A stretch of 9,360 nucleotides of DNA from an uncultured Shinella sp. Lineage in GTDB: Bacteria > Pseudomonadota > Alphaproteobacteria > Rhizobiales > Rhizobiaceae. The stretch's first letter is position 1; each line of letters starts with the position of its first letter. Under the pieces are notes generated by a model, which was not told the origin of the DNA, did not search any database, and saw only the letters and a program-made list of their open reading frames with translations. Location: contig CAMLOC010000087.1 of assembly GCA_946481465.1 (NCBI GenBank), positions 1-9,360 of the forward strand. Direction: 5' to 3'. Both the position numbers and the translations under genes were made by a program. Below are positions 1 to 7,228 of this stretch, piece by piece.

Positions 1-755
1 ATGACGGTGCGGCCCTGCGGCAGCTTCATGCGGCGCAGCGTCGGGTCGAGCGTGGCGAAGAGCATGTCCTCGGCCAGAACCCCTGCCCCGGTGATGCGAT
101 TGAACAGCGTCGACTTGCCGGCATTGGTGTAGCCGACGAGCGCGACGATCGGGTGCGGCACCTTCTTGCGCTTGGAACGGTGCAGTTGGCGGGTGCGGCG
201 CACCTGCTCCAGCTCGCGCTCCAGCTTGACGATCTTGTCCTGCAGGAGCCGGCGGTCGGCCTCGATCTGCGTTTCGCCCGGGCCGCCCATGAAGCCCGCG
301 CCGCCGCGCTGGCGCTCGAGGTGGGTCCAGCTGCGCACCAGCCGGCCCTTCTGGTAGTTGAGATGGGCAAGCTCGACCTGCAGCGTGCCTTCCTTGGTGG
401 AGGCGCGCCGACCGAAGATCTCGAGGATGAGGCCCGTGCGGTCGATGACCTTGGCGCCCCATTCCTTTTCGAGGTTGCGCTGCTGCACCGGCGTCAGCGG
501 ATGATCGACGATGACGAGGCCGGCATCGTGCTCGTCGAGCGCCGCCTTGATCTCCTCGATCTTGCCGGTGCCGAGCAGCGTGCCGGGCTTCGGCTGGCTG
601 ACGGGCACGACGGCCGAATGGGCGACGGTGAGGTCGATGGCCCGCGCAAGGCCGACGGCCTCTTCCAGCCGCGCCTCGTCGGACCGCGTGGTCACCGTCG
701 GATCGGGTTTTCCGCGTGCGGCCTTGAGGACCGGAACGATGACGACGGCGCGCAT
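1..755 (-). CDS. hflX: GTPase HflX, N-terminal part (3' end outside window)
   Basis: HflX is a cytoplasmic, ribosome-associated TRAFAC GTPase that in other bacteria splits or rescues stalled ribosomes. I see 251 codons from the ATG at 755-753 to the window edge. The N-terminal HflX domain ends in the family signature [15 protein letters not shown] (G154 to E165 for its last 12 residues), followed by an Arg/Lys-rich coiled-coil stretch, then the Walker A/G1 motif GYTNAGKS (residues 208-215, bases 134-111) and the switch I segment [10 protein letters not shown]. The G3 (DTVGF-type), G4 and C-terminal parts lie beyond base 1. The gene lies just downstream of hfq, the conserved proteobacterial arrangement, and is probably co-transcribed with it. 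The true start is unclear: the frame stays open up to the hfq stop, and a CTG at 836-834 has a better ribosome site than this ATG. Identity is secure; the start is not. Confidence 0.95.
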   Translation of the reverse strand, partial: MRAVVIVPVLKAARGKPDPTVTTRSDEARLEEAVGLARAIDLTVAHSAVVPVSQPKPGTLLGTGKIEEIKAALDEHDAGLVIVDHPLTPVQQRNLEKEWGAKVIDRTGLILEIFGRRASTKEGTLQVELAHLNYQKGRLVRSWTHLERQRGGAGFMGGPGETQIEADRRLLQDKIVKLERELEQVRRTRQLHRSKRKKVPHPIVALVGYTNAGKSTLFNRITGAGVLAEDMLFATLDPTLRRMKLPQGRTV

Positions 756-832
756 ATCGTCCCGGTGCTTTTCAGCCTCCGGAACGATGGATTCCTTGGC
801 TTTATCGGATTTCTTAATGGTCTTGGGTCCTG

Positions 833-1075
833 TCAGGAGCCGCTTTCCTCGGTCTCGAACATCTGCAGCGGCTGGCCGGGCATGATGGTGGAGATCGCGT
901 GCTTGTAGACGAGCTGCGAGTGACCGTCGCGACGGAGCAGCACGCAGAAATTGTCGAAGGAGGTGACAACCCCGGTCAGCTTGACCCCGTTGATGAGAAA
1001 GATCGTCAGGGAAATCTTTTGCTTGCGAACGGTATTAAGAAAAAGATCCTGCAGGTTCTGAGAACGTTCCGCCAT
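833..1075 (-). CDS. hfq: RNA chaperone Hfq
   Basis: An 80-residue Sm-like protein that forms a hexameric ring, binds small RNAs and A-rich or U-rich mRNA segments, and promotes sRNA-mRNA pairing. In rhizobia Hfq affects nitrogen fixation genes (nifA), amino acid uptake and metabolism. The sequence begins [14 protein letters not shown] and shows the Sm1 motif (about residues 22-48, [17 protein letters not shown] then FDNFCVLL) and the Sm2 motif around YKHAIST (residues 57-63). The C-terminal tail is very short, as is usual for alphaproteobacteria and unlike the long E. coli tail. The ATG at 1075-1073 is preceded by a purine-rich AGAAAGAAG. It stands 96 bases downstream of dat, the largest gap in the left half of the window, so it may have its own promoter. 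hflX follows directly. Confidence 0.98.
   Translation of the reverse strand: MAERSQNLQDLFLNTVRKQKISLTIFLINGVKLTGVVTSFDNFCVLLRRDGHSQLVYKHAISTIMPGQPLQMFETEESGS
834..850 (-). promoter_or_regulatory. Candidate ribosome binding site plus CTG start for hflX
   Basis: On the minus strand GAGGAA (850-845) is followed by 8 bases and then CTG (836-834), in frame with hflX. The CTG overlaps the hfq stop TGA (835-833) by two bases, a CTGA junction analogous to the common ATGA coupling. It would add 27 mostly hydrophilic residues ([12 protein letters not shown]...) to the front of HflX. The ATG at 755 has only a weak purine stretch (CGGGACG) before it. CTG starts are rare, so this is an inference from spacing and frame. 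Confidence 0.35.
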
Positions 1076-1119
1076 CGCGCCGCTTCTTTCTGATTGCCGG
1101 CCCTTGAGACCGGTTGACT

Positions 1120-1148
1120 AAAATAATTGCCCCCAGGCCCGGCATAAA
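1120..1148 (-). promoter_or_regulatory. Weak candidate promoter for hfq
   Basis: The 96-base dat-hfq gap contains one AT-rich patch in otherwise GC-rich DNA. Read on the minus strand, TATTTT (1125-1120) could be a -10 element, with TTTATG (1148-1143) 17 bases upstream as a poor -35 element (three of six consensus bases). Transcription would start about 35-40 bases before the hfq ATG. The same AU-rich patch, if transcribed, could instead be an Hfq binding site in the leader. No intrinsic terminator for dat is visible in the gap. Confidence 0.22.
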
Positions 1149-1171
1149 CTCCCGGACCGTCGGTTTTGGTA

Positions 1172-2035
1172 TCAAATCGCGGTCTTCTCCGCAACGGCGA
1201 AAAAGGCCTCGCGGATTTTCTGTGCGGTCATGCCGGGATGGCCGTTGGCGATCGTCCGGCCGTCGATCGAAACGACCGGCAGGCAGATCGTCGTCGCCCC
1301 CGTCACGAAGACTTCGCGCGCCTCCAGCATCTCCGCGACGGAGAAACGGCGCTCTTCGACGGGAAGCCCGAGCTTTTCGGCGACATCCATCAGCGTCGTG
1401 CGGGTGATGCCGTTGAGGATGGCGTGGTCGGCCGGCCGCGTGACGAGCGTGCCGGCCCTGTCGACGATCCAGAGGTTCGTCGCGCCGCCCTCCGTCACAT
1501 GGCCCTCGGCATCCACAAAAATCGCTTCCTGTGCGCCGGCGTCCTTCGCCTGCTGGCGGGCGAGAACGTTCGGCAGCAGGCCGACGGTCTTGATGTCCAC
1601 CCGCCCCCAGCGATTGTCGGCGACGGTCACCGCCTTGACGCCCGAGGCGTACTTGGCGGCGTTCACCGCCGGATCCAGGCTTTTCGCCGTGACGACGAGC
1701 GTCGGGCGCACCTCCGGCGCGGGAAAGACGTGGTCCCGCTTCGCCACGCCCCGCGTCACCTGGAGATAGACCATGCCATCGCGCACGCGGTTGCGGCGCA
1801 GCACCTGCCGCAGGATGCCGACGAGCGCTGCGCGGGGCATCGGCGGGCGGATGCGGAGTTCCCCGAGCGACCGGTCGAGCCGGTCGAGATGGCGCGAAAG
1901 ATCGACGAAGAAACCCTGCCGGACCTGGCAGACCTCGTAGACCGCGTCGGCGAAGACGAAGCCGCGGTCGAGGATATGCACCGCCGCATCGGCATGGCGG
2001 ACATAGCGGCCGTTGACATAGGCGATGCGCGACAT
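1172..2035 (-). CDS. dat: D-amino-acid aminotransferase (class IV PLP enzyme)
   Basis: A 287-residue fold-type IV PLP enzyme that moves the amino group between D-amino acids (such as D-alanine) and 2-oxo acids, giving D-glutamate or pyruvate. The PLP lysine is K149 (in DIKT) and the cofactor-ring glutamate is E182 (VTEGGATN). Assignment as D-specific rather than branched-chain transaminase or aminodeoxychorismate lyase rests on Y33 (AVYEV), the R100-x-H102 pair in AKRDHVFP that matches the carboxylate trap of Bacillus D-AAT, and the glycine-rich TGATT loop (residues 245-249). The ATG at 2035 has a good ribosome site, AGGAA (2045-2041), five bases upstream. It starts 12 bases after the trkA stop, so it is very likely in the same transcript. 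Role in the cell: peptidoglycan D-amino acid supply or D-amino acid use as nitrogen source; the context does not decide. Substrate preference is inferred from motifs only. Confidence 0.9.
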   Translation of the reverse strand: MSRIAYVNGRYVRHADAAVHILDRGFVFADAVYEVCQVRQGFFVDLSRHLDRLDRSLGELRIRPPMPRAALVGILRQVLRRNRVRDGMVYLQVTRGVAKRDHVFPAPEVRPTLVVTAKSLDPAVNAAKYASGVKAVTVADNRWGRVDIKTVGLLPNVLARQQAKDAGAQEAIFVDAEGHVTEGGATNLWIVDRAGTLVTRPADHAILNGITRTTLMDVAEKLGLPVEERRFSVAEMLEAREVFVTGATTICLPVVSIDGRTIANGHPGMTAQKIREAFFAVAEKTAI

Positions 2036-2047
2036 GGACGTTCCTGT

Positions 2048-3424
2048 TCAGAAATACTGGATGCTGACGCGGAAAAGCTGCTCGACATGGCGCACGGCCG
2101 CGGCGGCGGCGAACAGCACGACGCGGTCCTTCGCCTTGATCCGGGTGTTGCCGTCCGGCCGGATCACCGTCTTGTCGCGGTAGATCGCGCCGATACGGAT
2201 GCCCGGCGGCAGCTCGATCTCGCGCAGCGGCCGGCCGACCAGCGGCGAGGTCTCCAGCGCTTCCGCCTCGATCACCTCGGCCGACCCGCGCTGCACCGCA
2301 TAGACCGCGCGGATACGCCCCTTGCGGACGTGCTGCAGGATGCCGGAGATCGTCACCGCGCGCGGATTGATATGCGCGTCGATGCCGAGCGTCTTGGTGA
2401 AATCCTGGTAGCTCGGATCGTTGATCAGGACGAGGTTCTGCTTGCAGCCGAGCCGCTTGGCCATCACGCTGCCGAGAATGTTGATCTGGTCGTTGTTGGT
2501 CAGCGCGACGATGAGGTCGGCGTCCTGGATATCGGCCTGGAGCAGCATCTTCTGGTCGAGCGCCGAGCCATGCAGCACGACGGCATTGCGCAGCTTGTCG
2601 GCGATCGCGACGGCCCGCTCGCGGTCGCTCTCGATGATCTTCAGCCGCGTCTTCGCCTGGTAGTCCTCGATGGCTTTCGCGACGAAATAGCCGATATTGC
2701 CGCCGCCGGCGATGACGATGCGCGCGGCCTCCTGCTCCTCGTGGCCGAACAGCGCCAGCGTGCGCCGCACATGCTCCTTGTCGCAGACCACATAGGCGAG
2801 ATCGCCCGAATGGAGCTGGTCGGTGGAATTGGGCACGAACAGCTTTCCGTTGGAAAAGATGCCGGTGACGGTGGCGTTGAGGTCGGGAAAGAGCTCGCTC
2901 AATTGCTTCAGCGGCGTCTCGACGACCGGGCAGTCCTCCATGCACTCGATCGCCACCATGACGATGCGGTCGTCGGCAAAGCGCACGACGTCGTTGGCGC
3001 CGGGGAAGGAGATGCGCCGCAGCACCATCTTGCCCACCTCGATTTCCGGCGAGATGGTGACGTCGATGGGCATGTCGTCGCGCGAATAGAGGTCGGAATA
3101 TTCCGGCGCGAGATAGCTCTGGGAGCGGATGCGGGCGATCTTCGTCGGCACGTTGAACAGCGAATGGGCCACCTGGCAGGCGACCATGTTGATCTCGTCG
3201 AACAGCGTGACGGCGATCAGCATGTCGGCCTGGTCGGCGCCGGCCTTGGCCAGCACCTCCGGATGCGCGCCGTGGCCGACGACGCCGCTGACGTCGAGCG
3301 TTTCCGTGATGGCCGATATCAGCGAGGGCTGCGTATCGATCACCGAAACGTCGTTGCCCTCTTCCGACAGCCGTTCCGCAATACCGTAGCCGACGCGGCC
3401 GGCGCCGCAGATGATGACTTTCAT
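2048..3424 (-). CDS. trkA: Trk potassium uptake system regulatory protein TrkA
   Basis: A 458-residue peripheral membrane protein that gates the TrkH/TrkG potassium channel by binding NAD(H) or adenine nucleotides on the cytoplasmic face. It has two tandem RCK units. The first Rossmann fold carries GAGRVG (residues 7-12) with acidic D30 ending the second strand; the second carries GGGNIG (240-245) with E265 in the same role. Each RCK_N is followed by an RCK_C domain, the second at about residues 370-458 (SPLVGRPLREIELP). Length matches full-size E. coli TrkA (458). The ATG at 3424 has GAGGGA (3439-3434) nine bases upstream. It follows ntrX by 29 bases and precedes dat by 12, so it is placed in the ntrYX transcript. 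No trkH or trkG partner is in the window. Coupling of potassium uptake to nitrogen regulation is an inference from this order. Confidence 0.96.
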   Translation of the reverse strand: MKVIICGAGRVGYGIAERLSEEGNDVSVIDTQPSLISAITETLDVSGVVGHGAHPEVLAKAGADQADMLIAVTLFDEINMVACQVAHSLFNVPTKIARIRSQSYLAPEYSDLYSRDDMPIDVTISPEIEVGKMVLRRISFPGANDVVRFADDRIVMVAIECMEDCPVVETPLKQLSELFPDLNATVTGIFSNGKLFVPNSTDQLHSGDLAYVVCDKEHVRRTLALFGHEEQEAARIVIAGGGNIGYFVAKAIEDYQAKTRLKIIESDRERAVAIADKLRNAVVLHGSALDQKMLLQADIQDADLIVALTNNDQINILGSVMAKRLGCKQNLVLINDPSYQDFTKTLGIDAHINPRAVTISGILQHVRKGRIRAVYAVQRGSAEVIEAEALETSPLVGRPLREIELPPGIRIGAIYRDKTVIRPDGNTRIKAKDRVVLFAAAAAVRHVEQLFRVSIQYF

Positions 3425-3453
3425 GCCGTAAATTCCCTCAAGCCGCCCGGCGC

Positions 3454-4818
3454 TTATACGCCAAGCGACTTCAGTTTGCGATGGAGCGCGGAACGTTCCA
3501 TGCCAACGAATTCGGCGGTGCGGGAAATGTTGCCGCCGAAGCGGTTGATCTGGGCGATGAGATAGTCGCGCTCGAACATCTCGCGCGCCTCGCGCAGCGG
3601 CAGCGTCATGATGTGCTGGTCGCCCTGCGTGGAGATCTTCGGCAGCATGTCGCCCACTTCCGTCGGCAGCATGTCGGCGCTGATCGGCGTGTCCGGGCCG
3701 TCGCTGCGGGCAAGGATCATCAGCCGCTCGATATTGTTGCGCAGCTGGCGGATGTTGCCCGGCCAGTCATGCGCCTGCAGCACGGCAAGCGCGTCGTCGC
3801 CGATCTTGCGGGCGCGGATGCCCGCCTGCTCGCTGACCTGGCGCATGAACATGTCGACGAGGAAGGGAATGTCCTCGCGCCGCTCGGCCAGCGGCGGCAC
3901 GCGCACGGGCACGACGGCCAGCCGGTGATAGAGGTCTTCCCGGAAACCGCCCTCGGCGATCAGGCTTTCCAGATTGTAGGCGGTGGAGGAGATGATGCGC
4001 ACATCCACCTTGACCCGCTTGGAGCCGCCGACACGCTCGAACTGCTGGTCCACGAGCACGCGAAGAATCTTGTTCTGCGTCTCGCGCGGCATCTCGCCGA
4101 TCTCGTCGAGATAGAGGATGCCGCCATGCGCCTCCTCCAGCGCGCCGGTCTTGCGCGGCTGGCCGGGCGTGCCCTCGGTGCCGAACAGCGCGATCTCCAT
4201 GCGTTCCGGCGTGATCGCCGCAGCATTGAGCACCACGAAGGGGCCGTTCGCGCGGCTCGACTTGCGGTGGATCATGCGCGCCACAAGCTCCTTGCCGGAG
4301 CCGGAGGGGCCGAGGATCATGATTCGGCTGTTGGTCGGCGAGACCTTCTCGATATTCTGGCGAAGCTGCGAGACGGCGACGGAGGTGCCGATCAGTTCCG
4401 CCGGATCGCCGGAGCGCTTCTTCAGTTCCGTCACCTCGCGGCGCAGCTTGGAATTCTCCAGCGCCCGCTCGGCGATGAGGATCAGCCGATCCGCCTTGAA
4501 CGGCTTCTCGATGAAATCGTAGGCGCCGCGGCGGATCGCCGAGACGGCGGTCTCGATATTGCCGTGGCCGGAGATCATCACGACAGGCAGGTCCGGATGG
4601 CGGCTCTTGATCTCGTCGAGCAGCGCCAGGCCGTCGAGCTTGCTGCCCTGCATCCAGATGTCGAGGAAGACGAGGCGCGGCACGCGGTCGCTGATCGCCG
4701 CGAGCGCGCTGTCGCTGTCATAGGCGGTGCGCGTCTCGTGCCCCTCGTCCGAAAGGATGCCGGAGACGATCTCGCGGATGTCCTCCTCGTCGTCCACCAC
4801 AAGAATATCAGACGCCAT
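3454..4818 (-). CDS. ntrX: Nitrogen assimilation response regulator NtrX
   Basis: Response regulator partner of NtrY, 454 residues, NtrC-like architecture. The receiver domain (1-120) has acidic pocket D9/D10, phospho-acceptor D53 (FLDIWMQG), S83 and K105. The AAA+ domain has Walker A GPSGSGKE (170-177), Walker B LYLDEIG (D238, E239), arginine finger region FREDLYHRL (R293, R299) and WPGNIRQL (352-359). The C-terminal Fis-type helix-turn-helix spans about 429-452. The sigma-54 contact loop GAFTGA is missing: after ALFG (210-213) the chain reads TEGTPGQPRKTGALEEA and is three residues shorter than in the NtrC encoded upstream; the sensor I segment reads SST instead of ATN. This suggests a regulator that does not remodel sigma-54 polymerase in the usual way. 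In relatives NtrX affects nitrogen metabolism, respiration and cell cycle. Its ATG lies inside the ntrY 3' end (11-base overlap), implying translational coupling. Confidence 0.97.
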   Translation of the reverse strand: MASDILVVDDEEDIREIVSGILSDEGHETRTAYDSDSALAAISDRVPRLVFLDIWMQGSKLDGLALLDEIKSRHPDLPVVMISGHGNIETAVSAIRRGAYDFIEKPFKADRLILIAERALENSKLRREVTELKKRSGDPAELIGTSVAVSQLRQNIEKVSPTNSRIMILGPSGSGKELVARMIHRKSSRANGPFVVLNAAAITPERMEIALFGTEGTPGQPRKTGALEEAHGGILYLDEIGEMPRETQNKILRVLVDQQFERVGGSKRVKVDVRIISSTAYNLESLIAEGGFREDLYHRLAVVPVRVPPLAERREDIPFLVDMFMRQVSEQAGIRARKIGDDALAVLQAHDWPGNIRQLRNNIERLMILARSDGPDTPISADMLPTEVGDMLPKISTQGDQHIMTLPLREAREMFERDYLIAQINRFGGNISRTAEFVGMERSALHRKLKSLGV

Positions 4819-7087
4819 GGCTCACTTCCTTGTTCTTCTCGTCCGCATCGACGGCCACCGTTTCCTCGTAGGGCAGGATCACGCGGATCATCGCCCCGTG
4901 GCCGTTGTCGAAATCCGCGGGGGCATCGTGCAGTTCAAGCTGCCCGCCGTGGTCCTCGATGATCTTCTTCACGATGGCGAGGCCAAGCCCCGTGCCCTTC
5001 TCGCGCATCGTCATGTAGGGTTCGAGGATCCGGTGCCGGTTCTCCGTCGGCAATCCCTTGCCATTGTCGACGATGTCGACGACGAAGCGCCGCCCCGCAT
5101 CGTCGGGCGTTGCGCGCACAAGAATCTTGCGCTCTTCGCGCGTCACTTCGGGCGGCAGCGCCTCGATCGCCTCCACCGCGTTCTTGATGAGGTTGCCGAA
5201 GGCCTGGCCGAGCATACGCGTGTCGAACAGCCCCAGGAGCGGCACCTCGCCGAGGTCCTTGCGGAAATCGACATGGGTATTGCCCATCTCGCGCAGGAAC
5301 ACCGCGTCCTTCAGGACATGGCGCAGGTCCGAACGCTCCTTCGTCGGCTTCGGCATGCGCGCGAAGGCGGAGAATTCGTCGACCATGCGGCCGATATCCT
5401 CGACCTGCCGCACGATCGTATCCGTACACTGGTCGAAGACCGCGCGGTCCTCCGGGTCGATCTGCTTGCCGTAGCGGCGGCGGATGCGCTCGGCGGAAAG
5501 CTGGATCGGCGTCAGCGGGTTCTTGATCTCGTGCGCGATGCGCCGCGCCACGTCCGCCCAGGCGGTGGAGCGCTGCGCGATGACGAGATCGGTGATGTCG
5601 TCGATGGTGATGACGTAGGATTCCTTGGCGTCCTTCGCCTCCTCGCGCGTCACCTGCACGTTCAGCGTCCGCTCCTTGCCGCCGTGCATGATGTTGATCT
5701 GCTTGCGGTAATTGTTGCGGTGGCGGGTCGAGCCCTCGGCCAGCACCGCGGCGATCTCCGGCGCCACCTCGGTCAGCGGCTGGCCGATCAGGTCGTTGGC
5801 GTTGCGCCCGAGGAGGATCTCGGCGGAAAGGTTGGCGATGGTCATCCGCCCGTCCCCCTCCACGCCGATGACGGCCGCCGTCACGCCCGAGAGCACCGCC
5901 TCGATGAAGCGGCGACGGTGATCGACCTCGTCCTTGGCGTCGAGGATCTGCGCCTGCTGCGCGCGGATCTCGGCGATCATCTTGTTGAAGGTGCGCGAGA
6001 GGTTGCCGACGTCGCCGTCGACCGTGCGCACCGGCACGCTGACGTCGAGATTGCCCGAGGCAACGCTGTCGGCCGCGCCGATCAGCTGGCGGATCGGCCG
6101 CACGATGCGGTCGGCGACGGCGATCGCCGTCCAGATCGCGGCGAGCAGCACGATGAGGGCGAAGCCGAGATAGAGCACGCCGAAGGCGATCTGCAGCGTC
6201 GTGCGCCCGGCCTCCAGCGCCCGGTATTCCGCCGTGTTCTCCTCCATCAGCCGCATGGAGCGCATGACCTCGGGATCGACGGTGCGGATCGTGTAGAGGA
6301 AGGCGTTCGAGATATTGTCGAGCTTGATGATGGCGCCGACAAGATTGGTCGTGCCCGGCGGGATCAGCGTCGGCTGGCCGGCGGCGGACGCCTTCAGCGC
6401 GTCCTCCGGCACGGCCGGCAGCGGGTTCTCGATCTGGATGTTGGCCTGCAGGATGGTCGACCCGTCGGCGCGCAGCAGGAAGGCGCCGAGCATGCCGCGC
6501 CCGCGCGCCTGCCGCGTCATCAGGTCGACGAAACCCGTGCGGTCGAGGCTGTAGAGCTGGCGGTTGCGGTCGAGGTCGTTCGCCATCGAGGCCGTCTGGC
6601 CCTGGAGATAGCTGGCATTCTCCAGCACATAGGCCTGGGCCACGTTGAGCGAGGAGCTGACGATCGACTGGGTGCGGATGGAGAACCAGCGGTCGAGGCC
6701 GACATCGAGCGTGATGGAGGCGAAGATGGCGACGAGCACGGCCGGCGTGATCGCGACGATGGAGAACAGCGCCACGATGCGCACATGCAGGCGGGCGGCG
6801 GCGCGGCCGCGGCGGCGCGCGCGCAGCAGGCGCAGGATCTCGCGGCCGATCAGGAACATCAGGCCGACGATGAAGACCGCGTTGATCGCCGCCGAGGCGA
6901 TGACGACATTGGCCTCCGGCTTGATCGGCGTCAGGCCGAGCAGGATGAAGAGCGAGATCGTCGCGGCAACGAGGGCGCCGCCGGCCAGCACCAGGCCGGG
7001 CAAGGCGAAGGAGGCGCGCCGGTCGCCGCCCGCTCCCTTTCCGTTCTCGCTCGAAAGCAGGCTCACGCCGTCCGTCATCTGCCGCAT
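4808..7087 (-). CDS. ntrY: Nitrogen regulation sensor histidine kinase NtrY
   Basis: Membrane sensor kinase that phosphorylates NtrX. With the ATG at 7087 it has 759 residues, a usual length for rhizobial NtrY. Order: short cytoplasmic N-terminus; transmembrane helices at about 28-51 and 61-81; an Arg-rich cytoplasmic loop (RARRRGRAAAR, 89-99); helix 104-125; a periplasmic sensor region of about 170 residues (127-299); helix 300-325; HAMP (about 326-380); PAS (about 390-500); and a HisKA/HATPase core with phospho-acceptor H519 (IAHEIKNPL), N-box GNLIKNAVEAI (631-641), DNGKG (674-678) and GTGLGLA (698-704). The frame stays open to a TTG at 7222 and has an ATG at 7189, but these lack well-spaced ribosome sites and the extra N-terminus does not look like the family; GGGGAA precedes the ATG at 7087 by three bases, a short spacing. 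The ntrX gene overlaps its end. Confidence 0.96.
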   Translation of the reverse strand: MRQMTDGVSLLSSENGKGAGGDRRASFALPGLVLAGGALVAATISLFILLGLTPIKPEANVVIASAAINAVFIVGLMFLIGREILRLLRARRRGRAAARLHVRIVALFSIVAITPAVLVAIFASITLDVGLDRWFSIRTQSIVSSSLNVAQAYVLENASYLQGQTASMANDLDRNRQLYSLDRTGFVDLMTRQARGRGMLGAFLLRADGSTILQANIQIENPLPAVPEDALKASAAGQPTLIPPGTTNLVGAIIKLDNISNAFLYTIRTVDPEVMRSMRLMEENTAEYRALEAGRTTLQIAFGVLYLGFALIVLLAAIWTAIAVADRIVRPIRQLIGAADSVASGNLDVSVPVRTVDGDVGNLSRTFNKMIAEIRAQQAQILDAKDEVDHRRRFIEAVLSGVTAAVIGVEGDGRMTIANLSAEILLGRNANDLIGQPLTEVAPEIAAVLAEGSTRHRNNYRKQINIMHGGKERTLNVQVTREEAKDAKESYVITIDDITDLVIAQRSTAWADVARRIAHEIKNPLTPIQLSAERIRRRYGKQIDPEDRAVFDQCTDTIVRQVEDIGRMVDEFSAFARMPKPTKERSDLRHVLKDAVFLREMGNTHVDFRKDLGEVPLLGLFDTRMLGQAFGNLIKNAVEAIEALPPEVTREERKILVRATPDDAGRRFVVDIVDNGKGLPTENRHRILEPYMTMREKGTGLGLAIVKKIIEDHGGQLELHDAPADFDNGHGAMIRVILPYEETVAVDADEKNKEVSHGV
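4825..4831 (-). promoter_or_regulatory. Ribosome binding site of ntrX inside ntrY
   Basis: AAGGAAG (4831-4825) lies within the last codons of ntrY; its AAGGA core is 8 bases before the ntrX ATG at 4818. It supports the MASDILVVDDEE start and shows that the two genes overlap by 11 bases, so ntrX translation is probably coupled to that of ntrY. Confidence 0.75.
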
Positions 7088-7148
7088 CGCTTCCCCGGCC
7101 GGGCATCCCGAAAGGCGCCGGCGTTCTTCTCGTGTTTTCCGGAGTAGC

Positions 7149-7168
7149 GCCGACCGCATGGGGTCGGC
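7149..7168. repeat. Perfect inverted repeat, 7-base arms
   Basis: Arms GCCGACC (7149-7155) and GGTCGGC (7162-7168) flank a 6-base loop. The hairpin would form in the ntrY leader about 60 bases before the preferred ATG. It is very GC-rich and stable for its size but lacks a following U-tract, so it is not a typical intrinsic terminator. It may modulate leader structure or be chance in GC-rich DNA. Confidence 0.5.
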
Positions 7169-7228
7169 CGCATTCGCACCCGCATCCATGACGATCAGGC
7201 ACGCAAACCTATTCGGCCGCAAACCCCT

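Noticed and set aside
1114..1142. TTGACT on the plus strand as a -35 box for an antisense transcript over dat
   Set aside because: No acceptable -10 element at 16-18 bases (the site is GC-rich), and no gene on that strand.
1035..2945. 636-codon minus-strand frame over trkA, dat and hfq
   Set aside because: Alternative frame of the true genes; Arg/Pro/Gly-rich and motif-free.
1166..3565. 799-codon open frame on the plus strand opposite dat and trkA
   Set aside because: It mirrors the codon bias of the real minus-strand genes, is rich in His, Arg, Asp and Val with no recognisable motifs, and crosses gene boundaries; typical of high-GC antisense shadows.
6790..6835. GC-rich GCGGCG/GCGC run as a possible repeat
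   Set aside because: It encodes the Arg/Ala-rich cytoplasmic loop between membrane helices of NtrY and is explained by positive-inside topology and codon bias.
3481..7147. Plus-strand open frames of 493 and 806 codons opposite ntrX and ntrY
   Set aside because: Same shadow composition, low complexity, no domain; the minus-strand products have all catalytic motifs.
4935..7202. 755-codon minus-strand frame inside ntrY
   Set aside because: Out-of-frame reading of ntrY with Arg/Ala/His-rich composition; NtrY in the other frame shows a complete histidine kinase.
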